From Nanobdellota archaeon (GTDB taxonomy: Archaea; Nanobdellota; Nanobdellia; SCGC-AAA011-G17; PNOQ01), in the NCBI GenBank assembly GCA_018829185.1, contig JAHJUI010000004.1, positions 1-34,164 of the forward strand: a stretch of 34,164 bases of DNA, written 5' to 3'. Shown piece after piece: positions 24,076 to 31,352 of the stretch. The notes beneath the pieces were generated by a model, which saw only the letters and a list, made by a program, of their open reading frames with translations, was not told the DNA's origin and did not search any database. Numbering within the stretch: the stretch's first letter is position 1; each line of letters opens with the position of its first letter. The position numbers were made by a program, and so were the translations under genes.

Positions 24076-24953
24076 AATTTTTAATAATTGGAGACTTACA
24101 TGGCCAAATTCCTAAAATTTATTATAAAAGTTTTGATGCAATAATTGCCCCAGGTGATTTTTGTTCTTCAGAGGTAATTAGGAAACAAGCTTTTTTGGAA
24201 GTTAAAGAAAGATTAAAAAATCCCAATTATACTATAAGGTGGTATGATATAATCGGGAAGAAAAAAGCAAAAAAAATAATTAAAAAATCTCTTGTTGATG
24301 GAAGAAAAATATTAGAGTATCTGAACTCTTTTAATGTACCTATTTTTACTGTTCCTGGAAATTGGGGTTGGTCACATTTTAAAAACGAAAAATGGGAATT
24401 TATGAATAAAGAGCAGTTTAATAGTTATTTGATTAAAGATTTAAAAAATATAATTAATTTAGATAGTAAAATTAAAAATTTTAAAGATTATCAATTAGTT
24501 GGGTACGGCAAGTGTAATAGCCCTGAATACCCCCAATATAAATCGGATATAAAGAAAAAAACTTATGGGGATTTAAAAAAAGCTAAAAAGAAATATAAAA
24601 AGTTATTACAAAGATATGATACTTTGTTTAAAAAAGGCAAAAAACCGTTGGTTTTTTTATCACATAATGTTCCATTTAATACCCCTTTAGACCAAATAGT
24701 AAATAAAGATTCTCCCAGAAATGGGGACCATTTTGGTTCTGTTATTGCTAAGAGAATGATTGAAAAATATCAACCTTTGGTTTGTATTGGGGGGCACATG
24801 CACGAACATTTTGGAAAGTGTAAAATTGGAAAAACAACCTGCATAAATTCTGGTTATGGTTCTTATGTTAATACATTTATGGAATTAGAAGAAAATAAAA
24901 TTAAAAAATTAGAATTTAAATATGGAAAGAAAGGAAAATATAGCCCCTATTAA
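24072..24953 (+). CDS. Calcineurin-like metallophosphoesterase
   Basis: A 293-residue protein with the five metallophosphoesterase blocks: GDLHG (7-11), APGDF (26-30), GNWGW (96-100, in place of GNHD), LSHNVP (196-201) and GGHMHEH (240-246). It hydrolyses phosphomonoesters or phosphodiesters with two metals; the substrate is unknown. A Lys-rich insertion (about 145-192) separates blocks III and IV. It is co-translated with the AK6-like kinase and ends one base before the convergent cis-prenyltransferase stop codon. Confidence 0.85.
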   Translation: MKFLIIGDLHGQIPKIYYKSFDAIIAPGDFCSSEVIRKQAFLEVKERLKNPNYTIRWYDIIGKKKAKKIIKKSLVDGRKILEYLNSFNVPIFTVPGNWGWSHFKNEKWEFMNKEQFNSYLIKDLKNIINLDSKIKNFKDYQLVGYGKCNSPEYPQYKSDIKKKTYGDLKKAKKKYKKLLQRYDTLFKKGKKPLVFLSHNVPFNTPLDQIVNKDSPRNGDHFGSVIAKRMIEKYQPLVCIGGHMHEHFGKCKIGKTTCINSGYGSYVNTFMELEENKIKKLEFKYGKKGKYSPY

Positions 24954-25652
24954 TCATTTTCCAAATCTTCTTTCTCTAGCGTCGTATTCTTCAAGACAAG
25001 AAATAAAATCTTCTTTTTCAAATTCTGGCCACAACTTTTCTAAAAAGATCCATTCCGAATAAGCACCCTGCCAGATTAAGAAGTTAGAGGTTCTTTTTTC
25101 TCCACCCGTTCTAATTATTAATTCTGGAGAACTTTTTAAAATTAAATTATCAGTAAAAGTTTCTTCATTAATTTTATTTATATCTAAGCTTCCTGATTTT
25201 ATTGCTTCTGCTATTTTTATTGTTGCATCAATAACTTCTTGTTTTCCACCATAAGCCATTGCAAAGTTAACAGTGTGGCTATCATAATCTTTTGTTTTTT
25301 CTGAAATTTCTTTGATAGTATCTTGAATGTCTAAGGGAAGTAAATTAAGTCTTCCAACAAAGTTTATTTTTACTTTGTTTTCATGTATTTTTGATTCTTC
25401 TTTAAGTAATCCTTCATATTCTTTTCTAAATAGGTTCATTAGATAATCAAATTCTTCTTTTGGTCTATTGAAGTTTTCTAAAGAAAGACAATAAACAGTA
25501 AGTTCTTTTATGTTATATTCTTTACACCAATCAAATAGTTTTTCAACCTTTTTTGCACCATATTCATGGCCTTTCCAAGGTTTTAACATTAAACGTTTTG
25601 CAAATCTCCTGTTTCCATCTAAAATTATTGCTATATGTTTTGGAACTTTCAT
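24954..25652 (-). CDS. uppS: Undecaprenyl/polyprenyl diphosphate synthase (cis-prenyltransferase)
   Basis: A 232-residue cis-prenyltransferase. Motifs: IAIILDGNRRFAK (8-20; the Asp is catalytic), KGHEYGAKK (27-35), LTVYCLSLENFNRP (51-64), ELIIRTGGEKRTSNFLIWQ (about 178-196) and the final EYDARERRFG. It extends allylic diphosphates to the long-chain polyprenyl carrier used in archaeal N-glycosylation. The terminal size cannot be read from the sequence. It lies divergent to the RNase P gene Rpp30, with a TTTTTAAAG box about 25 nt before its ATG. Confidence 0.93.
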   Translation of the reverse strand: MKVPKHIAIILDGNRRFAKRLMLKPWKGHEYGAKKVEKLFDWCKEYNIKELTVYCLSLENFNRPKEEFDYLMNLFRKEYEGLLKEESKIHENKVKINFVGRLNLLPLDIQDTIKEISEKTKDYDSHTVNFAMAYGGKQEVIDATIKIAEAIKSGSLDINKINEETFTDNLILKSSPELIIRTGGEKRTSNFLIWQGAYSEWIFLEKLWPEFEKEDFISCLEEYDARERRFGK

Positions 25653-25743
25653 TGATTTTTATTCCTTTTGTTTACTTTAAAAACTTTATGAAAATCTTTG
25701 TATTACAAAAAGATTTAAAAAAGTTCGTTTTTATTTAAAATAC

Positions 25744-26160
25744 ATGATAATTAAAGAGAAAAACTCTAAAGAACTAAGGAAATTGATAAATTCTTCTAAA
25801 GGGAAAGTAATTGTTGAAGCAGGAAATGAGAAATTGAATAACTTTTTAGTTGCTAATAATAAGATCGATGTTATATTTAATTTTGAGAAATTTACTAATC
25901 GAGATTATTTTAATATGAGGCAGTCTGGGTTGAATCATGTTATGTGTAATGCTTTAAAGAAAAATGGAATAGCTGTTGGTTTTGATTTTGGTGCTGTTTT
26001 GAATAAAGAAGGTTTTGAAAGAAGTAAATTATTAGGTAAAATGGAACAAAATGTTAGATTTTGTAAGAAATATAAGGTTAAGATGGTTTTTGATAATTTT
26101 GGGGGTAGTGTAGATCAAGTTTTATTGGATGCTTTTTCTAGAGTTTTAAGTGAAAATTAA
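25744..26160 (+). CDS. rnp3: RNase P protein component 3 (Rpp30), short form
   Basis: A 138-residue protein of the Rpp30 family. IDVIFNFEK, RQSGLNHVMCNALKKNGIAVGFDFGAVLN and RFCKKYKVKMVFDNFGG match the PHP-like TIM barrel of archaeal Rpp30. Typical archaeal members are about 200-250 residues, so part of the barrel is missing or strongly reduced here; the reading frame is clean and has a proper stop, so I read it as a natural short form. Together with Pop5 (27188-27526) it gives two of the four to five RNase P proteins. Confidence 0.85.
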   Translation: MIIKEKNSKELRKLINSSKGKVIVEAGNEKLNNFLVANNKIDVIFNFEKFTNRDYFNMRQSGLNHVMCNALKKNGIAVGFDFGAVLNKEGFERSKLLGKMEQNVRFCKKYKVKMVFDNFGGSVDQVLLDAFSRVLSEN

Positions 26161-26208
26161 CGAAAGATTTATATATAATGCTTGTAATTTATAGTATTAC
26201 GCGATAAA

Positions 26209-26718
26209 ATGGATGACGAGATTAAAATTAATTTTAACAAACCCATGCTTGTTTTAAAAATTAGGGATACTTACAAGGCCCCGTATCATAAAAACAAGTA
26301 TTTGAATGTTACAAAGAAACATCTTGAAAGTACAGCTGAATTAAAGAAATTTCTTCAAGAGTATACTCTTAATTGGAGCAGTGGGATGTATGATTTGCAA
26401 TTTTTACTTGTTGCTGGGGATTACAATAGAAGTCCAATTTATTCTACTTTTATGAGATTTGATGTTAGAGAAGGGAAAGTTGTTAAAATTTGGAAGATTA
26501 GCCCTTATACTAAGAAAGAATACATGGTTTGGGACTTTTTGAAGGTATCTAGAAAGAAACGGGTTGCTGCTAAAAAGCGAAAAGTTAAGAGAAATGCGGT
26601 TAAGAAAGCTAAAAAACCAAAGAAAAAAGTTGTTAAAAAGAAGAAACTTGTTAAGAAAAAACCTAAAAAGGTTAAACCTAAGAAAGTTGTTAAAAAAGTT
26701 AAGAAAAAGAAAAAATAA
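26209..26718 (+). CDS. Hypothetical protein with a histone-H1-like lysine tail
   Basis: A 169-residue protein in two parts. Residues 1-113 form a globular, strand-rich region (MLVLKIRDTYKAPYH, LQFLLVAGDYNRSPIYSTFMRFD, KVVKIWKISPYTKKEYMVWDFLK) that I do not recognise. Residues 114-169 are almost only Lys, Val, Ala, Arg and Pro (KKPKKKVVKKKK-type repeats), like linker histone or Alba-associated tails, and should bind DNA or RNA. The promoter (AAAGATTTATATATAATG, about 26164-26181) is one of the strongest-looking in the window. A nucleoid or ribosome-associated role is inferred. Confidence 0.7.
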   Translation: MDDEIKINFNKPMLVLKIRDTYKAPYHKNKYLNVTKKHLESTAELKKFLQEYTLNWSSGMYDLQFLLVAGDYNRSPIYSTFMRFDVREGKVVKIWKISPYTKKEYMVWDFLKVSRKKRVAAKKRKVKRNAVKKAKKPKKKVVKKKKLVKKKPKKVKPKKVVKKVKKKKK

Positions 26719-27066
26719 TTACATATGTCTTACTTCTTGTCCAGCATCTGCTACTAATCTTTCTACTTCGTCTCTGCTAGACGCTTCAAGTATTTCTAAA
26801 ATTGGTAGGCTACTTTTCATGTTTTCTAGTCTTTCCCTGCCGCATCTAGTAGGTCTTGGACCAATTCCATGGTGTTCGTCAAAATGTGTTTCGTAGAAAC
26901 CTCCACAAGGTGTTACCCCATATGTGCTTTCTGATACTGTTGACATGTTAACATGGCAGAATGTTTTTACTGCCTTTGGACTACCATTTGCGTCATAAAA
27001 AATAACTGGTCTAAGATCCGGTTCACCTTTTTTGATATTAAGTCTTAAAGCTCCATCTTTTGGCAT
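26719..27066 (-). CDS. Hypothetical Cys/His-rich protein, 115 residues
   Basis: A 115-residue soluble protein beginning MPKDGALRLNIKKGEPD. The centre holds VKTFCHVNMS, TPCGGFYETHFDEHHGIGPRPTRCGRERL, a cluster of three Cys and four His that could bind a metal. No family is recognised. I use the ATG at 27066, which has a CGGAGGAAA ribosome-binding site, rather than an ATG 16 codons upstream. Promoter: the TTTATAA at about 27114-27120, apparently shared with the divergent Pop5 operon. It ends one base after the lysine-tail gene. Confidence 0.6.
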   Translation of the reverse strand: MPKDGALRLNIKKGEPDLRPVIFYDANGSPKAVKTFCHVNMSTVSESTYGVTPCGGFYETHFDEHHGIGPRPTRCGRERLENMKSSLPILEILEASSRDEVERLVADAGQEVRHM

Positions 27067-27111
27067 TTTAGTTTCCTCCGTAAATATTATTAAAAACCGG
27101 AAATACCATAA

Positions 27112-27122
27112 CATTTATAAAG
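27112..27122. promoter_or_regulatory. Shared TATA element of the exosome superoperon and the divergent Cys/His gene
   Basis: CATTTATAAAG is a TATA box in both directions. On the plus strand it predicts a transcript start near 27144 and a leader of about 44 nt. On the minus strand it predicts a start near 27090 with the ribosome-binding site of the gene at 27066 downstream. Confidence 0.5.
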
Positions 27123-27150
27123 CCTATCTTTCTACAAACTTTTGAAAGAA

Positions 27151-27177
27151 GAGAAAAGGCGAGATGTGTTTTTTCTC
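27151..27177 (+). promoter_or_regulatory. Hairpin in the leader of the proteasome-exosome operon
   Basis: GAGAAAA (27151-27157) and TTTTCTC (27171-27177) are perfectly complementary around a 13-nt loop containing GGCGAGATG. It sits in the predicted 44-nt 5' leader of the Pop5 gene, 10 nt before its ATG, in a genome where most leaders are absent. Confidence 0.4.
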
Positions 27178-27187
27178 AGGTTAATAA

Positions 27188-27526
27188 ATGAAACCTGTTA
27201 TTCCGAGTTTAAGGGAAAAGAAACGATATTTGGTGTTTGAGATCAAATCAAATACAAGTTTCAAACAACAAAGCGCTGAAAAAGCAGTAACAGAAGAAAT
27301 ACTTAAGTTTATAGGGACCTTAGGTTATTCAAAAGCAGGCGTTATTTTCCTAAAGGACAATTACAAAAATAATAAAGGAATATTAAGGGTAGGAAATAAA
27401 CACGTTGATGAAATCAAGATGGCATTAGGATTAATAAAACAAATAGAAAAAAAGAATGTACAAGTAAATACAATTTATGTTTCAGGTATTTTAAATAAAG
27501 CTAAAAAATATCTAAAGGAGGACTAA
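27188..27526 (+). CDS. rnp2: RNase P protein component 2 (Pop5)
   Basis: A 112-residue protein of the Pop5/Rpp14 family, an RNA-recognition-like fold that activates RNase P RNA together with Rpp30. KRYLVFEIKSNTSF at the N-terminus, FIGTLGYSKAGVIFLKDNYKNNKGILRVGNKHVDEIKMALGLI in the middle and NTIYVSGILNKAKKYL at the end fit archaeal Pop5. It opens a seven-gene operon and is followed by psmA after 2 nt. Archaeal superoperons known from comparative genomics carry Pop5 with proteasome, SBDS and exosome genes. Confidence 0.88.
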   Translation: MKPVIPSLREKKRYLVFEIKSNTSFKQQSAEKAVTEEILKFIGTLGYSKAGVIFLKDNYKNNKGILRVGNKHVDEIKMALGLIKQIEKKNVQVNTIYVSGILNKAKKYLKED

Positions 27527-27528
27527 AA

Positions 27529-28245
27529 ATGCAACCAAGTATGCAACATCAAGCAATGGGATATGATCGTGTAAGTACGATGTTTAGCCCAGATGGAAGA
27601 TTATTACAAGTAGAGTATGCTAAAAAAACAGTCAGACAAGGAACTTCTACAATAGGAGTTGTTTGCAAAGATGGAGTTTTATTATTAGCAGATAAAAGAA
27701 TTATAGACAAATTAATTGTTGGGAAATCTGTTGAGAAGGTTTTTCAAATAGATGACCATATTGCAGCAAGTGCATCTGGAATATTAAGTGATGGAAGAAT
27801 TTTAATTGAAAAAGCACAAGTTTTAGCACAACAACATAGAGTTACATATGATGAGCCAATTGATGTTCATTCAGTTGTCAAAGACATGTGTAATCTTAAA
27901 CAAGCTTATACTCAATATGGTGGAGCTAGACCTTTTGGAGTTTCATTGTTAGTTGCTGGTGTTGATGGAGAAGCTAAATTATTTGTGACTGATCCAACAG
28001 GTATTTATTTTGAATACAAAGCAACAGCAATCGGAGAAGCTGAAGATGAGATTAAAAGTATTCTTGAGAAACAATATAAAGAAACAATGAGTTTAGATGA
28101 GGGTTTAAGACTTGCTGTTGGTGCTTTGAAAACTGTTTTAGGAAAAGAATTCAATTTAGATAGAATTGATGGATGTTATGTTCCATTGAGTACTAAAAAG
28201 TTTAAAAGATTAACAAAAGATGATATTAAAAAAATAGCAAAATGA
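27529..28245 (+). CDS. psmA: Proteasome subunit alpha
   Basis: A 238-residue alpha subunit of the archaeal 20S proteasome. YDRVSTMFSPDGRLLQVEYAKKTVRQGTSTIGV (13-45) is the N-terminal alpha signature, with the gate-forming H0 helix and no catalytic Thr. LLADKRI and GGARPFGVSLLVAGVDG are also conserved. Seven copies form each outer ring. A strong AAGGAGGA ribosome-binding site precedes it. The 3' end overlaps the SBDS gene by 4 nt (ATGA). The beta subunit is not in the window. Confidence 0.95.
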   Translation: MQPSMQHQAMGYDRVSTMFSPDGRLLQVEYAKKTVRQGTSTIGVVCKDGVLLLADKRIIDKLIVGKSVEKVFQIDDHIAASASGILSDGRILIEKAQVLAQQHRVTYDEPIDVHSVVKDMCNLKQAYTQYGGARPFGVSLLVAGVDGEAKLFVTDPTGIYFEYKATAIGEAEDEIKSILEKQYKETMSLDEGLRLAVGALKTVLGKEFNLDRIDGCYVPLSTKKFKRLTKDDIKKIAK

Positions 28246-28940
28246 GCGATATAAGTGAATCAGTCTTAGCAAGAATTTCCAAAAAAGGAAAACATTTTGA
28301 AATTTTAGTTAATTTGGAAAAAGCTATAGATTTTAAACATGGAAAAGTAGAATTAGACGAAGTTTTAGTTTCTGATAATATTTTTAAAGATTCTAAAAAA
28401 GGATCACATGCTAGCGAAGAAGATATGAAAACTGCTTTTGGCACCGATGATAAAATGGAAGTTATTGCTAAAATTATCAAAGAAGGTGAATTACAATTAA
28501 CAGCAGAATATAAAAACAATTTAAGAGAAGAAAAGAAAAAACAAGTAATTCAATTAATACATAGAAATGCAGTTGATCCTAAAACTGGTTATCCTCATCC
28601 AATCGAAAGATTAGAAATGGCTGTTGATGATATTGGCATTCATTTTGATGAATTTAAATCTGCTGAAGATCAGATGCAAGAAGTATTAAAAAAATTACGA
28701 GAAGTTTTACCAATTAGTTTTGAGATAAGAGAATTATCAATAAGAATTCCTGCTCAGTTTGGAGGACAAAGCTTTCAAATCATAAAAAAATATAGTAAAA
28801 TTATGAAAGAAGATTGGCAGACTGACGGAAGTTTATTAGTTTTAATTGAAATTCCAGCAGGAATGCAAAATGAACTTTTTGATAAACTTAATGATTTAAC
28901 ACATGGACAAGTTGAATCGAAGATAATTTCGAAGAGATAG
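28242..28940 (+). CDS. SBDS (Sdo1) ribosome maturation protein
   Basis: A 232-residue protein with the three SBDS domains: the N-terminal FYSH domain (KKGKHFEILVNLEKAIDFKHGKVELDEVL, with the ASEEDMKTAFGT segment), a central helical domain (QVIQLIHRNAVDPKTGYPHPIERLEMAV) and a C-terminal ferredoxin-like domain (IRIPAQFGGQSFQIIKKYSKI). SBDS releases the anti-association factor aIF6 from the large ribosomal subunit. Its place between psmA and rrp4 is the classic archaeal order. Confidence 0.95.
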   Translation: MSDISESVLARISKKGKHFEILVNLEKAIDFKHGKVELDEVLVSDNIFKDSKKGSHASEEDMKTAFGTDDKMEVIAKIIKEGELQLTAEYKNNLREEKKKQVIQLIHRNAVDPKTGYPHPIERLEMAVDDIGIHFDEFKSAEDQMQEVLKKLREVLPISFEIRELSIRIPAQFGGQSFQIIKKYSKIMKEDWQTDGSLLVLIEIPAGMQNELFDKLNDLTHGQVESKIISKR

Positions 28941-28950
28941 GGGGGAAAAA

Positions 28951-29643
28951 ATGTCGGAAATATTAGTAAAAGATAAAGAAATTGTTGTTCCAGGAGAAAT
29001 TTTGGCAAAAGGAATGGATTTCCTGCCAGCAGGTGGAGCAATTAGGGAAGGAGAAAATATTGTTGCTTGTCGACTAGGATTGATAAGTGTGGATAATAGA
29101 TTGGTAAAGGTTATACCCCTTACAGGGAGATATATTCCTAAGAGTGGAGATATGATTGTTGGTGAAGTAGCTGAAGTAGGATTAAATGGATGGAGAGTTG
29201 AATTTGGATGGGCTTTTCAAGCTAACATTTCATTGAAAGATGGAAGTAACGATTATATTGAGAGGGGAGCAGATTTAACTAGATATTATACCCATGGAGA
29301 TTTAGTGGTGGGAAAAATAGTTAAAATTGCTGGCCCAAAGATTATAGATTTGACAATGAAAGGACCAGGTTTAAGAAAACTAGGCCCTGGAAGAATAATT
29401 GAAATTAACCCACAAAAAGTTCCAAGAGTTATTGGAAAAGCAGGAAGTATGATTTCGATGATTAAAGAACATACTGGCTGTAATATGATTGTTGGTCAAA
29501 ATGGTAGAGTTTGGCTTTCTGGAACAGATCCAAAGAAAGAAGCTTTAGCTGTGGAAGCAATAAGAATGATTGAAGAACAATCACATATTTCAGGGTTAAC
29601 AGATGCTGTAAAGAAGTTCCTAGAGAAGGAGGCAAAAAAATGA
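28951..29643 (+). CDS. rrp4: Exosome RNA-binding protein Rrp4
   Basis: A 230-residue cap subunit of the archaeal exosome. The N-terminal domain contains VVPGEILAKGMDFLPAGGAIREG, the S1 domain lies around 60-130 (GDMIVGEVAEVGLNGWRVEFGWAFQANIS), and a KH domain follows (VPRVIGKAGSMISMIKEHTGCNMIVGQNGRVWLSG). It binds RNA and feeds it to the Rrp41-Rrp42 ring. It has its own ribosome-binding site (AGGGGGGAA) and overlaps rrp41 by 4 nt. Confidence 0.95.
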   Translation: MSEILVKDKEIVVPGEILAKGMDFLPAGGAIREGENIVACRLGLISVDNRLVKVIPLTGRYIPKSGDMIVGEVAEVGLNGWRVEFGWAFQANISLKDGSNDYIERGADLTRYYTHGDLVVGKIVKIAGPKIIDLTMKGPGLRKLGPGRIIEINPQKVPRVIGKAGSMISMIKEHTGCNMIVGQNGRVWLSGTDPKKEALAVEAIRMIEEQSHISGLTDAVKKFLEKEAKK

Positions 29644-30335
29644 GTTATACTAAGAGGCCAGATGGAAGAAAATTTGATGAAACAAGAGAAATAGAAGCAA
29701 AAGTTGGCATCATTAAAAGAGCAGATGGAAGTGCAATGTTTAGAATAGGAAAAACAATCGCATTGGCAGCTGTTTATGGTCCAAAAGAATTATATCCTGC
29801 TTTTATGCAAAAGTCTACTACTGGAATTTTAAGATGTTATTATGACATGATGAGTTTTTCAGTTACAGAAAGAAAAAGACCAGGCCCAACAAGAAGATCA
29901 AATGAAATTTCAATGGTTACAAGAGATGCGTTACTGCCTGTTTTGGATTTAAGTAAATTCCAAAATACTGTTGTTGATATTTTTATTAATGTCATACAAG
30001 CAGATGCTGGCACAAGGTGTGCAGGTATTTGTGCAGCTGCAATGGCTTTAGCTGATGCAGGTATACCCATGAAAGATTTAGTTTCTTCAGTAAGTGTTGG
30101 TAAAGTAGGAGATAAAATTGTAGTAGATTTAGATAAAACAGAAGAAGATTATGAAGAAGGAGCTACTGATTTGCCTCTTGCATTTATGCCAGGAACTGGA
30201 AAAGTTACTTTATTGCAATTAGATGGAAATATGTCAAAAGACGAAATAAAAAAAGCCTTGGAAATGGGTAAAAAAGCTTGTGAAGGTATTTACAAAGTAC
30301 AGAAAGAAGCTTTGAAAGCGAGGTATAAAAAATGA
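29640..30335 (+). CDS. rrp41: Exosome catalytic subunit Rrp41
   Basis: A 231-residue RNase PH-like 3'-5' phosphorolytic exoribonuclease, the catalytic subunit of the exosome ring. The RKRPGPTRRS segment binds RNA, VIQADAGTRCAGI carries the phosphate-site Arg (about 126), and DLDKTEEDYEEGATDLPLAF (163-182) has the catalytic acidic residues ending with Asp177. It overlaps rrp4 and rrp42 by 4 nt each. Length is slightly below the usual 245. Confidence 0.95.
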   Translation: MSYTKRPDGRKFDETREIEAKVGIIKRADGSAMFRIGKTIALAAVYGPKELYPAFMQKSTTGILRCYYDMMSFSVTERKRPGPTRRSNEISMVTRDALLPVLDLSKFQNTVVDIFINVIQADAGTRCAGICAAAMALADAGIPMKDLVSSVSVGKVGDKIVVDLDKTEEDYEEGATDLPLAFMPGTGKVTLLQLDGNMSKDEIKKALEMGKKACEGIYKVQKEALKARYKK

Positions 30336-31096
30336 ATAATTACACAAAGACAGTTTTGGAAAGTGGAGTAAGATTTGATGGAAGAAAATTGGATGAGTTT
30401 AAGAAGCCAATTATCATTGAGTTAGGCATTTCTAAAAATGCGGAAGGTTCTGCTAAAGTTACTTGGGGGGAAACTGAAGTGGCTGTAGGAATCAAGATGA
30501 ATGTTGGAACACCTTATCCAGATAGTCCAGATAAAGGTGTTTTAATTACAGGGGCTGAATTGGCTCCAATGAGCTCACCTGATTTTGAAACTGGTCCACC
30601 CGGACAACAGGCTATTGAATTAGCAAGGGTTGTTGATAGAGGCATTAGAGAGTCTAACATGATTGACACTAAGAAATTATGTATCAAAGAAGGAGAATTA
30701 GTTTGGACAGTATTTTTAGATATCTACATCTTGAATGATAGTGGAAATTTGATTGATGCTGCCGCATTAGCTGCAGTTGCTGCATTAAGTAATACCGTAT
30801 TTCCAAAATTAGAAGGAAATCAAATTAAATTTGGAGAATTTACTAAAAATAAATTGCCAATTAATTTATTACCAATAACTTCAACTGCTGTCAAAATCGG
30901 AAATAAAATATTAGTTGATCCTTCTTTAGATGAAGAAAAAGCGATTGATGCAAGAATTACTGTTGCTGTTTCTGAGAAAGGAGATATACATGCAATGCAG
31001 AAAGGTGGATCTGTTGGATTAACTATAGATGAAGTTGATCAAATGATAGATTTAGCTATTAAAAAATCTAAAGAGCTAAGGAAATTGATAAAATGA
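30332..31096 (+). CDS. rrp42: Exosome subunit Rrp42
   Basis: A 254-residue RNase PH-fold subunit that lacks catalytic residues and forms the ring with Rrp41. Signatures: SGVRFDGRKLDEFK (11-24), GETEVAVGIKMNVGTPYPDSPDKGVL and FETGPPGQQAIELARVVDRGIRES, which contains the conserved Rrp42 arginines. Slightly shorter than most (about 270). Both ends overlap neighbouring genes by 4 nt. Confidence 0.95.
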   Translation: MNNYTKTVLESGVRFDGRKLDEFKKPIIIELGISKNAEGSAKVTWGETEVAVGIKMNVGTPYPDSPDKGVLITGAELAPMSSPDFETGPPGQQAIELARVVDRGIRESNMIDTKKLCIKEGELVWTVFLDIYILNDSGNLIDAAALAAVAALSNTVFPKLEGNQIKFGEFTKNKLPINLLPITSTAVKIGNKILVDPSLDEEKAIDARITVAVSEKGDIHAMQKGGSVGLTIDEVDQMIDLAIKKSKELRKLIK

Positions 31097-31299
31097 AACT
31101 AACTAAATATGAAGTGGCAAGAATTGTTGGCGCTAGGGCTTTGCAATTAGCAATGGGTGCTCCAATTTTATTAAAACTTGGAGAAAAGGAGTTAAGAAAG
31201 ATTAACTTTAGTACTGTTGAGATTGCAAAGAAAGAGTTTAGTGAAGGTGTTTTACCAATAACAATTAGAAGACCAATGCCTGAAAAGGCAAAAGATTAA
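31093..31299 (+). CDS. rpoK: DNA-directed RNA polymerase subunit K (Rpo6/RPB6)
   Basis: A 68-residue protein with the RPB6 core LTKYEVARIVGARALQLAMGAP (3-24) and the terminal EGVLPITIRRPMP (50-62). It anchors the clamp of the archaeal RNA polymerase. It is translationally coupled to rrp42, and enolase follows after 53 nt. In many archaea rpoK sits in an rps9-rpoN-rpoK-eno-rps2 cluster; here only the rpoK-eno junction remains and is attached to the exosome operon. A T-rich terminator follows. Confidence 0.95.
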   Translation: MKLTKYEVARIVGARALQLAMGAPILLKLGEKELRKINFSTVEIAKKEFSEGVLPITIRRPMPEKAKD

Positions 31300-31316
31300 T
31301 TTCTTTTTTCTTTTTT
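31300..31316 (+). terminator. T-rich intrinsic terminator of the exosome superoperon
   Basis: TTTCTTTTTTCTTTTTT immediately follows the rpoK stop codon, and enolase has its own TATA box (TTTTATAAG, about 31323-31331), so the seven-gene transcript probably ends here. Confidence 0.55.
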
Positions 31317-31352
31317 AGTTAATTTTATAAGTAAGTTCTAGTTTATAATTTT

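Noticed and set aside
26564-26896. Arg/Leu-rich plus-strand frame of 110 codons
   Set aside because: It is the shifted frame of the lysine-tail region and then runs antisense over the Cys/His gene.
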